Of a stretch of 64,000 bases of DNA, positions 31,743-44,291 are shown in pieces (position 1 is the stretch's first letter; each line of letters starts with the position of its first letter). The position numbers and the translations under genes were made by a program. This DNA is from Massospora cicadina (lineage: Eukaryota > Entomophthoromycota > Entomophthoromycetes > Entomophthorales > Entomophthoraceae), in contig JAKSZP010013552.1 in NCBI GenBank assembly GCA_022478985.1, positions 1 through 64,000 of the forward strand. Direction: 5' to 3'. The notes under the pieces are model-generated. The model ran no database searches. It was not told where the DNA came from and saw only the letters and a program-made list of their open reading frames with translations.

Positions 31743-33023
31743 TTGCAAACACTATTGCAACCTTTTCAATTCAAGACTGAATCTAGTTTGATAATCTCAC
31801 AGATGAGATTAGTCTGCGCCCATGTCAGGGAGCAGTTGGGCAAGCAAGGTAAGAGGAGCAGGCGGAAGGCCCGCGGCCTCCAACGTTTGAAAATGCCCCA
31901 GAGAATCCGGCGGAATAGACAAAAATCTCAAAAAACTGGCGGTCACAATTTCCCCAGAGATACTCGTGTGGCAAGCACGATGCAACCAGTACATCAACAT
32001 GCCACACTCCCAGCCACTTTCATTGGTGGAATTTGGAGTCCATGTGTATCTGGACATCCAAAAAATGGCCTTATGGGAAAAATTTTGTGAAGATGTACAC
32101 AAAATTTTCTTGACCGCGGTGTACATTGCACCTCACTCCATGTCATGCGGTTGGCTGGACCTAGGTTTTGAAAGCAAAATAGCAGCAGATGAGGCTGCAG
32201 CGGTGCGCATAGTGGTCGACCTCCCTGAAGGACAATGGGACATCAAAACCAAATGCACCAGATGGACAAAATCAAACCAAATTTTCCTCACGTTTGACTT
32301 TTTGCCTACTACTGTAAAACGTGACATTTTGGAGCAACACCTGAAAGATGGTCTTGCCATATACAGCGAAATACAATCTTTCGAAATGCAATGCTTCATG
32401 CTGATGCCACACCTGTGCACCGGCAAAGCCATCCAGTTCTGACCCCAACCAAGGAGATCACGAAGGACCTAACCCAGATCCCGCACTCCACCTTTATTGA
32501 CATCACAGGGCACACCACCCACCCATTCTGGGTGACCGTGGACAGCTCACCCCCCATTTGCACCCACTGTGACGCGTTTGGCCATAAGGCACACGCATGC
32601 CCCATCAAGGAGGGCGTCACATTCCAAGAGCACCCCTCAGCAGCCATGGCCAGCGGAGAGGCGCACTATGAACCAACCGCAAGCACCAAGGAGGCTTTCC
32701 CGTGGGGAGCACAAGGCTGCTACCTATTGGTAAAGCCCATCTCTCCACAGGAGCGGAAGAAGGCCAAGCAGGCCTGTAGGGCCGCAGCCAAGGAAGTGGC
32801 CAAGGCCACCACCGCCATACCACACTCACAACGCCAGGAGGACATGGAGACCTTCGCAGTAGAAGCAACTTTGGAATCAATCAACCAATCAGATTGGGAA
32901 GCCCATGCCAAGCGGGCCACTCAATCTGAGGATCCAATGGGAGATTCAATCTCACCCAATTGCTGTACCCAAGCTCCAGATGAAACTGACTTGGGACCTA
33001 TCCCAACTGAAAATTTTTTTTGA
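31743..33023 (+). pseudogene. LINE ORF1 with CCHC zinc knuckle, two frameshifts
   Basis: Three overlapping plus-strand frames (31743-32090, 31966-32442, 32391-33023) make up one ORF1. The N-terminus is basic. The middle has an alpha/beta-looking region ('HMPHSQPLSLVEFGVHVYLD' side to 'ILEQHLKDGLAIYSEI'). Then a zinc knuckle 'CTHCDAFGHKAHAC' (CX2CX4HX4C) lies at 32559-32600, and the tail is Ala/Lys-rich. ORF1 proteins bind the LINE RNA and act as chaperones. The frame changes fall near 32000 and 32400. Confidence 0.8.
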
Positions 33024-33240
33024 CCCACTTGACGGTGCACCAAACTCATCTGCACCATAAAAAATTCGTCCGACGTCAGGAAAACAAAAAGCAAAGGCCA
33101 AAGCCAATGCGACTCTTTCTGCAAAAGTCAACAAAAACCCCAATAGCATTGCTGCTAACACCCGCGCTGCTGTGAAAGCCTGTGGGGACCTTGAAGAGGC
33201 TGGTTGGCCTGGGGGCCCACCCCCTCACACCTAAGGTGCG

Positions 33241-33960
33241 ATGGGGGAAACCTTCACTCTAGGGATGTTGAATATCGCCAGACTCAAGGTCTCCCCATCC
33301 CAGGCTAGGAATCTGAGTTTTTTACAACACAATTTACCCGTGGATATCCTGGCCATCCAGGAGTCCCACTGTCCATGAGGTTCCGAGGATGCTTGGAAAA
33401 CAATGCTCCTCCCATCCCTATCCTTTTGGTTGAAGCACTGTGGGGTGCTAATTCAGAAAAATAATTTTTTCAAATTCACATTCTCAGAAACATTCCTAAA
33501 TGGCCGAGTGCTCATCGTCACCTTCTCGTGGGCTGATGTTGCACACGCAATTGTCAACATCTATGCCCCAAATGGTGCACATGAGCGTCAGGAATTTTTC
33601 TTGTCAGTCAAATCCTTCCCACTACCCCCAGACTCCTTCATAGTCAGCGACATGAACTGTTAGCTAAACACACCAACGGATCAGTGGCCTCCCTCACCCC
33701 ACGCCCCACAGGGTCACGTAGAACTACGCGTTCTAAAAGCCACCCTTGGGTTAATGGATGCGCTGCCACAACATGCCACACTGCTCAAAAACATGATGCG
33801 TCCCCACATCCACAATAGCTAATTAAGGTCCATGACACGCATTGACCTTATTCTAATGCCAGCGAAATTCCAACCCCATATCTCCCACTTCAAAACAATG
33901 AAAATGGAATTCTCCAACCACTGACTGGTCTCGATAACCTACCACTTACCCGTCACAGTT
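33241..33960 (+). pseudogene. Apurinic-type endonuclease domain of LINE ORF2
   Basis: An ATG at 33241 opens 'MGETFTLGMLNIARLK', followed by 'VDILAIQESHC' (catalytic Glu) and a stop. Then come 'IVNIYAPNG' (33550), 'FIVSDMNC' (the GDFN-like block, 33640), 'RIDLILMP' (33838) and 'FSNH' (33915, where the usual catalytic SDH is changed). This is the full motif order of APE-like LINE endonucleases that nick the target. At least four stops interrupt it. Confidence 0.8.
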
Positions 33961-34571
33961 GCAAAGGCCTCACATTGGTGCAAAATCCGCCCCCCAAGCT
34001 CGCGTCGCCAGGATTTTCCATGTGGGTGGAAGAGGCAACTTTGGCAAAATTGTTTGTTGCACCATTTTGCACGGACCCCATTTCCACATGGGCAACTTTC
34101 AAAGAGGACACCATCCGCCACTATCGCCATCTCTCCTCCAGATGCTCACGAGCCACATCGGCGGTTATCTCACGCGCTCTGGTGGAATTGGCCCACTTGG
34201 AGTCCAACATTCCAGCCACAGGATACAGCCCTGCATGGGGCTGGAAGTGGGTGGAGGCAGCCGCCCACCTCAACGCACTCAAAAGGCAGCACAAACATTA
34301 GGTTTGTGTCCAATACAGGGCCACACGCATCACTAAAGGTGACAAGTGCACCGCATACTTCTTTAAAAAAAATTTTGCACCACGCCAGAGCATGGCCTGC
34401 ACACAGGTGCGAAGATCAAATAATTCCATTGCGGACACACCGGCTGAAGTGGCAATCAAAACGCAAAAATATTACTCCAAGTTATACCAAGCTGAACCAA
34501 TTCAGCTGGCTGAAATGGTGGAATTTCTCGACTGAGCTCATATCCGCCCTGTTTTCCTATACCCAGAAATA

Positions 34572-36117
34572 ATGAATTTAATTACTCCAAACGAATTATG
34601 GACAGCCATTCACAGTGCGCCAAACCAAAAATGCCCAGGCCCAGATGGCATTCCATATGAGTTCTACAAAAAATATTTCAAACATATATCCCCATTGCTG
34701 CTAGCCTCACTTAACCAAAGCCTGTTGGAAACGCGCCTCCTACCAGGAGGACATGAGGCCTTTACTGTCACACTCTTCAAGAAAGGGGATAATCTTGACT
34801 TAGCCAACTGGCGCCCCATTTCTCTAACAAACACAGACACCAAAATTTTAACAAAAATCATGGCAAACCGTTTAGGGACTGTAGTATCTGCCACCATCTC
34901 CCCAGAACAATTTGGTTTCATCCCCAGAAGGTCAATTTGGGATAACGTGCACTCCGTGGCTAATGCATGTCAGTCCACAGCCTCTGGGGCACTTGTATTC
35001 TTGGACCAACAAAAGGCCTACGGTAGAGTAAACATGGAATACCTAAGGGCCTGCCTCCATCAATTCCGCCTACCCCCCCCGCTTCATAAACTGGGTAATG
35101 TTGCTCACGGAATCTGTGACAATGGCAGTGCGTGGCCCAGGCTTCCTAACGGAAGTAGTCCACCCTCAAAGGGGCTTGTGACAAGGGGACCCCCTCAGCC
35201 CACTCTTATACAACTTCAGCCTTGACCCACTACTGCGAAATGTGAATGCCCAAATCACTGGGGTCCATGTGCCAGGCCAAACCCCAGTCAAGATGATGGC
35301 ATTTGCAGATGATTGCGTGGTGGGGGTGTCTAATAACAAAGATGTACGCGCGCTTGAAGCCCTCATCCAGGAATATTCCCGGGTAAGCAACGTGGCACTG
35401 AACGCCTCCAAAACTGAAATCATCCTCCTTGGTCGGTTTCAGAACTGCTGGGCCCCAGCAATTAGTTCCCAACCTGGCCCATCTGCTCGCCCACGTCCAC
35501 GCCTTACTAACTCAACACACACCGCTCCACTGGTGCTCCCCTTCGTGTTACGTCCTACCATAGGACCGGTGTGCCATCTGGGCGTGTGGATGGAGGCAGG
35601 CGGATATGCTTCAGCAGTAATGGAGTGCCGTATACTGGACAACGTGACGAAGCAAATCGCCTCTCTCAGAGCCCAACCTACTACCCTCACTGGCAGGGTT
35701 GTTCTTGCCAACTCTATGCTCCTATCCAAAGTCTGGTTTGGAGCCCACGCCATCCCCTTCTCCCCAAGCCTCTTCAAATCCCTGTATGCTTTGCTGCAAG
35801 GATGGCTTTGGTCAGGCCGCCCTCCACCAGTACGGCTAGAGGTCATGTTTTGCCCTCATCATCAAGGTGGCATGGGCCTGCTTGACTTCAAAGCCCATGC
35901 TGCCAAGATCCTGGGCACCTTGATCGCGGCCATCACCGCTCCTACACTCCCATCCCAACACTGGTCCCGCGCGGCCCACTCCAAAATCTCCCGAGCCTTG
36001 GGCCTCAACAATCCATCAAAACCCCACTCCCTGATGAAATACCTCGCATCACACACGTTGGCCACAGGTCCTCACGGGACTAAAACCCGCTACAAACGAA
36101 TCCTACTCTCCATGTGA
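34572..36117 (+). pseudogene. Reverse transcriptase of LINE ORF2
   Basis: Frame 34572-35225 holds 'CPGPDGIPYEFYKKYF', 'NWRPISLTNTDTKILTKI', 'ISPEQFGFIPRRSIWDNV' and 'ALVFLDQQKAYGRV'. After a frameshift near 35230, frame 35242-36117 holds the active site 'FADDCVVGVS' (35300), then 'SKTEIILLG' and a thumb-like region with 'HHQGGMGLLDFKAHA'. The FADD box is intact; AYDR is changed to AYGR. LINE RT copies its RNA directly at the nicked target. Confidence 0.85.
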
Positions 36118-36252
36118 AGCGCAGAGTGGAGAATTTGTATTAGCGGACATACAACCTGAAGAGGCCGCCCCTCTCCTCAATTCACACAAGAGGTACAGGG
36201 GCTACCCATCCATGATGGTGTGATCCCCATTTGACCCCATGTCCTATCCAGG

Positions 36253-36567
36253 GTGGACTATCTGGACATGATGGACATCCCTTATTCCACTGAGACCCAA
36301 AAGATTATTTGGAAATACGCACACCATCCTCTGTTGCAGCCTCAAGTCCGCTCCCATGTGTGGCGCTGCCTGAGGCGGGTGTATCATACAGCTGAGCGCT
36401 CTAACGCTTTACACTCATCCTGTGTCATGTGTGGTCAGTATGGAACGCTGTTCCACCGCCTGGAGAAGTGCCCCACCTCTAAAGTGATATGGAGCGAAGT
36501 TCAACGTCTGCTGGGCCAGGATCAAACGCATCCCTTCAGTATGTCAAGAGATATGTTTGCTTTATAA
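36253..36567 (+). pseudogene. C-terminal domain of LINE ORF2 with zinc motif
   Basis: An open frame of 104 codons carries 'CVMCGQYGTLFHRLEKC' (C-x2-C...H-x4-C, 36420-36475), homologous in layout to that of the LINE at 11224-16991. It is followed by about 440 bases of 3' UTR to the poly(A) tail. Confidence 0.75.
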
Positions 36568-37019
36568 ATGGCCTCCCCCCTTCCACCCTCCCTCCGTGCT
36601 CTGGTGGTTGCAATTGCCATGTGGACTATCCACACGATTGTCTTGGATGCCATCGCTGGCTCCATCCCCACCCTCCCAGAAGCTGTCCACAGATTCTGGT
36701 CTCATTTGGTGGACCACTTTCAAGCGTGGATGTTTGGATACCTCCCACCGCATTGCTGACAGCTGGTCTCCTCCTGGTTCCCAGTATGCTTCATCAAATC
36801 AGACCCCTTCCTCTACACGTGCTCAATAGTGGCTATGGCCCCTTCACACGTTCCCTCCCCCTCCCCATAAGTGGCGTTCCCGCTGGCAACAAGAGATAGC
36901 ATCGCTTCTCTGGGTTGCCTCCCCTGGTACTAAGTTTGTCTTTCCTGAGTCATATTTGAAAGTGTCCGTCCCATGGTCAGCCTTCCCTGCAATAAATTTA
37001 AAAAAAAATTTCATTGAAA

Positions 37020-39600
37020 GACACTATACAATCAGTTGACCTTCATTTTTAGAAGGGTCTTAGAAAGTCTTTGACTTTAAGTCCTTTGACGTGTTTGTAG
37101 TGGTCATCATCTTTACTTGATTGTCATATATTGAAGTATGGTTATCGCTGGGATCTTAGATAGGTAGGCCAACAAGTCAAATTGGACCAATAGTTTAAAA
37201 ATAATATGAAAGTTTGGTTAATTTATAATATTCTGATTCTTTTTAAGGTTCACTATAAATGAAATCATATACATAGGATAACTAATTTTGGTATATATAT
37301 AGTTGATCCATATCCTAGCCTAGTGAAGTCAGTGCCATATATATATATATTAAATCAAGGTTTGAAATCAGGTCAAACACTCTATAACAAACGTTACTTT
37401 TGCCAACTGGATTTTCTATAATACATTTGACTTTCTACTTATTACTTTCTTATAAGGAAGCAGGTTAGTGTCCCTTTATACTGTTATCCAATTACCCCTT
37501 TGTATAACAAGGTGACGTCTATCTATATAACTCAGTACAATTTTTTTTATCAAAACCTTGAATCTACATAATTTCTTTAGGAATGTCAATTTATCTGGAA
37601 AATTTTTAGGTATGGCCTCAGCTATGGCTCAGAATCTGAACTAAGCAATAAACCACTTTTAGAGAAAGGGCTAACCTGTGGTTTTGCCTCTGGCAAAACT
37701 GATACTTAGGACATACCCTTGATGAGTGTTGGGTGGCTGCCTCTCCCCCACCCTAAGCATCAAATGTCTTAAACTTGTTAGTCCCAAGTCTACAATAATC
37801 TCTAAAAGTTCCAAAATTTATGTGTACAATATTGAATGGTTTTTATGGAGAAGATGGCTGGTATGAAAGTTATGATAGATGTGAAGCCCTCACCTAAACA
37901 GATCCTAAGTTGCGAGGATCAGTATCTTATAAACACTATCAAAATAAATCAAATTATGGCAGAAAAAAATCTAGTTAAATTTTTCATACAAAAATTTATA
38001 GGAGATAAAGCCTCAAACCAAACATCAAATCAATTGATCTGATTAAGGTTGCCAAACTGGATCTTAGGGTCAAAGAACCAAGAAATAGATCTATGAAAAT
38101 TTTAGGCAAGGACTATGCATATAACAATACTTAATGAATATTCTTTAGCTTTATATAAACGCCCAAGGACCTTAAAACAATAATGACAGGTTATTATAAC
38201 ATAACTGAAAATTGTTTCTTTATCCCTAAACTGAAAATCATTTTAGCACTTTTACCAATTTATTGTTGTCATATAGGGCATTTAATAATTTGTAAAATTA
38301 CTTATTTATATTAGTTTATTAGCGGCAAGCTTGACCTAATCTGCATTTACAGCAACCAAGGACGCAGACAAAATACACCTTTTCCATGTTGTGACATTTA
38401 TTAGTCTAAATTGAGTTTGATGTGTGTGGTGATTTCTAAGGTTTTTAGTAAATTTGAGCTAGTCCCTTTAGATGTCTATGATAAACTCTTTTATAACTAC
38501 ATCATAACTTCTAATATGGGACAGTGGCACAAGTAATCATAACATCAAAACCATATGGACTTAACTTACTATCAAGGGTGCGATAGGCCCCTTGATTGAT
38601 CTTAGGGTTTCCATGACACTTCATAATCTAAATTATAGAACAAATATTTCATTCAATTTTTTTCTTGGAAGTTCTGACAGAGGAAACTTTTTGCAGTTAA
38701 TTTCTCTGCCCTCTCATTTTTGCCAAAAATAAATCTTTTTGGAGACTTAATTGTTTATAATTAATCTAATTATAACTTTTGTAGCTTTATAAATTAAAAA
38801 ATAAGTCCTTCTGGAATATTACCTGTTAAAGGTAACATAAGGAGTAATTAGAACTATCTAATTTGCATCTTCCAATCATCATGTAAAAAATACATCATAA
38901 AAAACATGGTATATGAGATCTTTAAATCTAAAATTTACCAATTCTAACACTCTTAAGGGTCATTGATACATTTGTGGTACAAGTAGTCTGCATTGAAGGT
39001 CAAGTAGCCAGTTTAAAATATAAATCTCTTTTTCTACATAAAATAATTATGCTTTTAACATAAGTCTTGTAACCTTAATATGGCAATACTTTTATGATTG
39101 ATACTCCTATATCTGTGTTTAAAATAAGAAATCACATTATTACCAGTTTTATAGATACACTGAAAAGAACTTATAGCCATAAAACTGTCTTAAATGAAGC
39201 CATTATTAATAATAGCAAATATTTTATCTTATATTGATTACAAACATTATTGGGCACCTTCCGCTAGCTTAAGGTTTATGAGGATATTTTAAGTTGCACT
39301 ATATTATAATGAATATCTTACTGGGATTATTGACATACAAACATAAATTAATGTATGCTTTAAAGCTAAAATGAAGAGCTGAATAAAGTGTCTCACATAT
39401 TTATAACCTAGTTTTATGTGCACCTCTGATCTTTTCTAAAAATTCTTATTAAGGGTGTAAAGACTGGCATTGACGTTGGTTTGTATATAAATCACAGGCT
39501 CTCATGCACTAAATAGTATCTCAGTATAAGGATAGGATATCCATTTTAGGGGATACTAATTTTAAAAGGAGTAACATCTTTATATTTTTTAGTGAATTCC
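37020..39600. other. AT-rich sequence with no gene seen
   Basis: This continues the DNA interrupted by the LINE. The only open frame, 37836-38042 (68 codons), has no recognisable features. A short (TA)n tract lies at about 37335-37350. No tRNA or repeat array was seen. Confidence 0.4.
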
Positions 39601-39609
39601 ACAACACAC

Positions 39610-41370
39610 TGTATAAAAGTTTGGCATATGCACCCTTGGAGGTTTAAACGCTACTTAGACAACAAGATACCAATCAATAAAGTACCATTCTGAGAGGTAA
39701 GGAGTAGAGAAACTTAAAGATAAGGGAGAAAAGTATTTGTATTTACTGGCAGAATCATACCTCCATACTGTGTTGTAGAAGAGTAAATTAGACTCCCATT
39801 GGTCTCACTGCTAATGGTACTTATAATCTTACCATTTCTTTCATGAGCTGCTCAAGATCTTATTTTTATTTTCCATTGATGCGCCAATGCAGTATCCCCT
39901 TGTGGTTTGTCATATTCTACCTGGCCAAATGTTGTATTAGCTACAGTCATTTGTATAATATGTACTATTTGGCCATAAATATTTGATCTTTTTTACAAAT
40001 GAACCAATTATATGTGTATGAAAGTATTTATATGAGGTCAGAGTGGACGCCAAGAAAAATCGCCATTTTCATATTTTGAGCCAATTTAATTGCTATGTCA
40101 CGAGTTGGCTTGTCTTTGGGATTTGAATTGACATAATAATGGTAGTATTTGGCGTGTGGGAGCAAACAAGCAATTTTAAATTAAAAAATGATAATTAGTT
40201 GAGCTTATTGTTCCGTCAACCAATTATCAACATTTCTCATTTTATGAAAAATAAACGTCTGGACTTAAGTCCCACCTGCCTGGTGAGAATGGCATTGGAA
40301 GTGAGCATCTTAGACAAATAAAGGATTAGATCAAGGGAGAGTTGATTAGCTTATGGGAAGGCATGGAAAGAGCGGTGAGTCAAATGTGACTTCAGTTGGA
40401 TTTTGGGGATGAAGTAGGTGGTGAAGGGTTTAGTATATCATTCAGTGGGGGCTTACCTGTAGTGTTTACATAAAATAAACAAAATAAAAAATAACAATAA
40501 AACTCCATAAGAAAAATTCTTCTTTTAAGATTTGTTTGAATGGGTGAAGGAACTTTACATAGACTTTGTTGACTATGTGCTCATTATTAAAAATCTGTGA
40601 GCCAAGATAAAATTAGCTGTTAAGGCTGGTGTCCAAACCTCCCAACAATGGCTCCATGCTATAGGGTGACACTCATACTTTAGGATACACAAGACAAGTG
40701 AAGTGGAAGAAGGTATTTGGGTTTATGAGAAGATGAAGGAGATTTTGGGGTGTTCTCAGCGTTGCTTGAGCTGCTATCCTTAGAGAATTGAACTAAAGTC
40801 CATCTTAAAATCTTAGGTTACAAAAGTTTTTTAAGTTTAAAAATAATAAAAAAGACGCTAAAATTTATTTCTTAAATTTTAAGGGAAAAGTTTATAACAA
40901 AAATAACCCAACACCCTACCATTAGCATAATTCTGGGTTTTGGGTTTAGCAGAGAAGGGGCATTGCTAAGCTGCAAATATCAGGCTTTAATGCTGATCTT
41001 AGAATTAGTAATGGAAAGAACTATTTTGTTTGATTCTCCATAGCAGTACATCAGCCAAGATCCCGCACTATTCCTGATTTGTATTGTTAAGTTTTAAAGG
41101 TCCAAATTTGATTTCTCAGTTTTGAAATTTAGTGACAAGTTCGATCTCCATTTATGTCATTTCTTTTTTGACTTTTTCCCTAATTTTGAGTTTTTGGCTA
41201 AATTAATTTTACTTAGAGTTGCCCAGGTGTCATTGTTTTTTACATTCATAATGAATTCTGATTGAACCTTTGGTTGGAGATGGAGATGAGGCAATGATTA
41301 AGTATTTCCTAAAATTTCTTTAGTCTGCACAGAGTATTTTGATTCTTTCCAAATAAATTTCTATATAGTA
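39610..41370 (-). other. Possible 3' LTR and 3' UTR of element E
   Basis: About 80 bases from 39612 (GCATATGCACCCTTGGAGGT and onward) resemble 55940-56020. If these are the low-coordinate ends of two LTRs, element E would span about 39.6-56.5 kb. Similarity beyond 80 bases is weak and I saw no termini or target duplication, so this is a suggestion only. Confidence 0.25.
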
Positions 41371-41376
41371 TGAGTC

Positions 41377-42620
41377 TTATATGTGTTTGGGCTGTAAAAA
41401 AGGTTGGGGAAAGGCATATAAAAAGTAGGGAGGGTGCAGCCATTCATCTTTTCTAGGTATTCCCTTGTCAGAAATCTCGTTGAGAGATAAGGCCTTGGTG
41501 TTTGAGTTCTTTTTAGACCTAAAATGGTACATGCCCCTGTCTATATTAATGACAGTAGCTGTAGGCCTTACATTCAACCTCCACATTCTTCAAGATGTAC
41601 GCATTGTTGGAAGTTCCATTATCTTTTTAAAGAGATAACCCATGAGTTTTTGAGTTTGCCCTTTGTCTAAAGGCATGGCTCTCATGGAACATCACTTGTT
41701 TGCCAGCCTAACATCTTAGCAGTTCAGTGCAGTGATGTAAGACCATCCATCATGATCCTTAATTTTTATAACTGATATAATGGATAAGCTTAAGTTTAAA
41801 GCATTGATCATCTTAGAGGTATTATATTACAAATAATGAACAGGGTTTTTGCCAGAGGTTTCTTACATACAAAATCATAGCAAGGGTGGAGGAGATTGAT
41901 GTCTTCCATATAACAGTTGGAATGGGCTTTCCTTGTTGTTGAGTGGAAGCCAATGTTGTACTCAAATATTGCGGTGGGTAAGAAAATACTCCAATCTGAT
42001 GTGTTATCCATCATGATTTTTAAATAAAATGTACCAGAGTGCCACAATCTGTTTGATGGTATTGTTGAACTCAGGATTATAGTGGTGTTACTATAGCTAA
42101 ATGCAAAATAAATTTAACTTGGTTATGACATGAGAGGTGAAATTGCTGCCATTATTAGTGAGATTAGACTAGGGACAACCATATCTCTGTAATAAGTTCT
42201 CCACAATTTATTTTGTTGAGGTACCAGCACCAAATCACATATAGCTCGTGCCTCTGCCTAATTTTTCAGTAGATCTATAACCACTATGATATACTTGGCG
42301 CTTTTTAAGCTGGTGGGCAGGGGCTGATGACACGAATTGATTTAGTGTGCTAAGAATGTGGTTTTGTCAATTAGTATAACTTCTGCTTAAAGAATGCTTT
42401 CTACTTGGCACTAGTGGCAGAATTAGATTGTTTTAGGATGTCAAAATGCATACTTCTCAATATTAATAAAGATAAAGAGATTTAATTGTCTTGTGTAGCC
42501 CTCAGCTTTACCACCTTATGCACATTATATAATGTTTAACCTTTATGACAGTTTTAAAAGTTTAGGCTAACTCAAAATAATCTTTTGGTAGCTCACCATT
42601 TTTTCAGAAGGTTTGTCCGC
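41377..42620 (-). pseudogene. Integrase of element E
   Basis: Minus-strand reading shows 'YIIVVIDLLKN.AEARAI' (42270-42310), 'TNNGSNFTS' (42140, where the second catalytic Asp is Asn) and the post-core block 'FLPTAIFEYNIGFHSTTRKA' (41930-41990), as in 'LP.A.FAYN...HSTT'. The rest toward 41377 is charged and degraded. It is the same lineage as D, but much older. Confidence 0.7.
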
Positions 42621-42699
42621 ATTTCATCCAGGTTCATATCACCTGTGGAAGTTCATTGGAGAACTTACCAGTGATCATTTATTATAAATGAGGTTCACC

Positions 42700-43200
42700 A
42701 AATATGCGTTATGATGACAGTTGGTAATTGAGATAGACAATCTCACTCTGGTCTTTGCCTCAGGGCAATTTAGTATCCCAAAATCGCGTGATTGCAACTT
42801 GAGGGCCCAGTGAGCTTGCCGTCTCTCTATCTCACAAAGGTTCTACATCCACCAAAACAATTTTTGGTCCATAACAATCTTGAATTTTACTCACTGCAAG
42901 TACATCCGGAAGTTTTTGTAGATGTAACTTACTGCAATGCACCTCCATTTGGTTCAACGTAGTTTTATTCATGACAGTTTAGACTCCAAAAGCAGTAGGC
43001 TACAGGATTCTCTATCCCTTACTAATCCCGCTGATAGAGAATTACCCCGATGATGACAAAGAGGGTTGGATTTGCAATATGAATTCCCTTGTCAAAGTTG
43101 GGATATTGCTAAACTAAACTCTTCTTAAGAGCTGTCCTAAATGTATCAAATGCGCTCTGACACTGTTCAGTCCAAACAGGAGGAGAGTCAAGAGCCAAAG
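42700..43200 (-). pseudogene. RNase H of element E
   Basis: Fragments such as 'WALKLQSRDFGILNC' (about 42770-42815) match the RNase H end block ('WALKLQ.YDF.I.H'). Upstream stretches fit the 'ITYCSRxL' and 'EKECLAV' region only loosely. The order between RT and IN supports the call. Confidence 0.6.
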
Positions 43201-43349
43201 AACGGTTTTATGATGCAGCTCAAATTGGATATGAAACATCAATAACATCTGGCCATCCCAAAAGTACTTTTATTTTGCACCTGTCTCTGGGGATGTACAT
43301 TTGTTTTACGGCCTCTGCCTGGCAGGCTGATGCTTTATCCTTAAGCAAA

Positions 43350-43960
43350 AATTCAATATTAAGATATTTTAAAAAGTTCCTTGGAAACTTTTTATTTTTT
43401 CAGCTTAATTTTTAACTGGGCGGTAGCAAGTCAACAAAAAACCTCTTCCAAGTGCTCTAGGTGTTCCTAAAAAGTATGCAATAACACGTCTATATTATTT
43501 AGGTACACTAGTATGCAAGAAAGCTTGAGGTCTTCAAGGATAGTTTTTTGTCCGCTGAACATTTCTTGGGTTTGCACAATCTTTTGGGCATTTGTGTAGA
43601 TAAAAATAGGCCTTTCAATGTGATTATATTGCATTTTTTTTCTTCTTGGACTCAGAAAGCTTGATTTGTCAATAACCTGAGATCATGTCCATCGCTTTAT
43701 AAAGATACCTTGTGCCTCCTAGGTCCAGAGAGCATAATTAATTCGCTGCAAGGATTAAAAGTGTTTCTTATATTAGTTTTAATTTGTGGTAGTTTTTCAA
43801 TTATTGATTATTATGTCTTTTTTTAAGATAAGCACCGGAAAAGCACACTGACCCTTAGAAGGCTTCAGCATCTCTTGCTCCCATAACTTCCTAATATACT
43901 CAACTACTACTTTATCCAAAGTGCAGGAGCAGCAAATTGGCTGAAGATGATTAGGAGTAT
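43350..43960 (-). pseudogene. Reverse transcriptase of element E
   Basis: The minus strand gives 'YLYKAMDMISGY' then 'QIKLSESKKKKNAI' (43600-43720), and the active-site block 'LSCILVYLNNI' (about 43490-43525), where YLDD has become YLNN. The wording 'MD.ISGY.QI.L' ties it to C and D. A new insertion (D) separates it from its protease. Confidence 0.7.
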
Positions 43961-44179
43961 GGTCTCCTGTATAAAATTAGTTGGACTACATGGCAAGTGA
44001 ATCCTAAGTTGTGATCATTTTTGAATAAATGTCTCATGATATTAATAAAAAAACTAATAAAACGATTCTATAGATTTTTGTTAAGTTTTTTTAGGCTTTC
44101 ATTGGAACAACACTCAGTTCACCCAGTGGGGCGTCGCTGGAGAGGCAAAATTCTTCCAGTAAGCTTAAAATTGTGAATG

Positions 44180-44286
44180 CTTAAACATTTTCAACTGGAT
44201 TAGCTGTATATTAAGCTATTGCTTGGTGTTTTTGTATTATTTTTAACCAAATCATAAACTTGGCCATTAATAATTTTTGCCATGTG
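44180..44286 (-). pseudogene. Second half of the element E dUTPase-like domain
   Basis: Directly outside element D the minus strand reads '(I)PAHGKNY', matching 'LGHGEINV' of the D domain. The first half ends at the other side of D (51518-51640). The CAGGT duplication lies inside this codon run, so D landed within the domain. Confidence 0.45.
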
Positions 44287-44291
44287 CAGGT

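Larger units (their letters stand above)
31727..37008 (+). mobile_element. Full-length LINE with target-site duplication
   Basis: It is flanked by TTTCATTGAAA (31716-31726 and 37009-37019). It ends in AATAAATTTAAAAAAAAA, a poly(A) signal and tail. It contains ORF1 with a CCHC knuckle, then ORF2 with endonuclease, RT and a C-terminal zinc motif. Its coding part is visibly richer in G and C than the surrounding DNA, and it is less decayed than the LINE at 11224-16991, though still with frameshifts and stops. The RT wording places it near L1-like LINEs of early-diverging fungi (inference). Confidence 0.85.

Noticed and set aside
33959..34572. Three overlapping open frames in the LINE between endonuclease and RT
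   Set aside because: They are alternative frames of the ORF2 linker in GC-richer sequence. None except the one leading into RT fits a LINE protein.
35439..36065. Long minus-strand frames opposite the LINE RT
   Set aside because: They are shadows of the plus-strand RT, whose motifs are clear.
31743..37008. Host gene with introns
   Set aside because: Endonuclease, RT and zinc motifs in LINE order, a poly(A) tail and target duplications identify it as a LINE.
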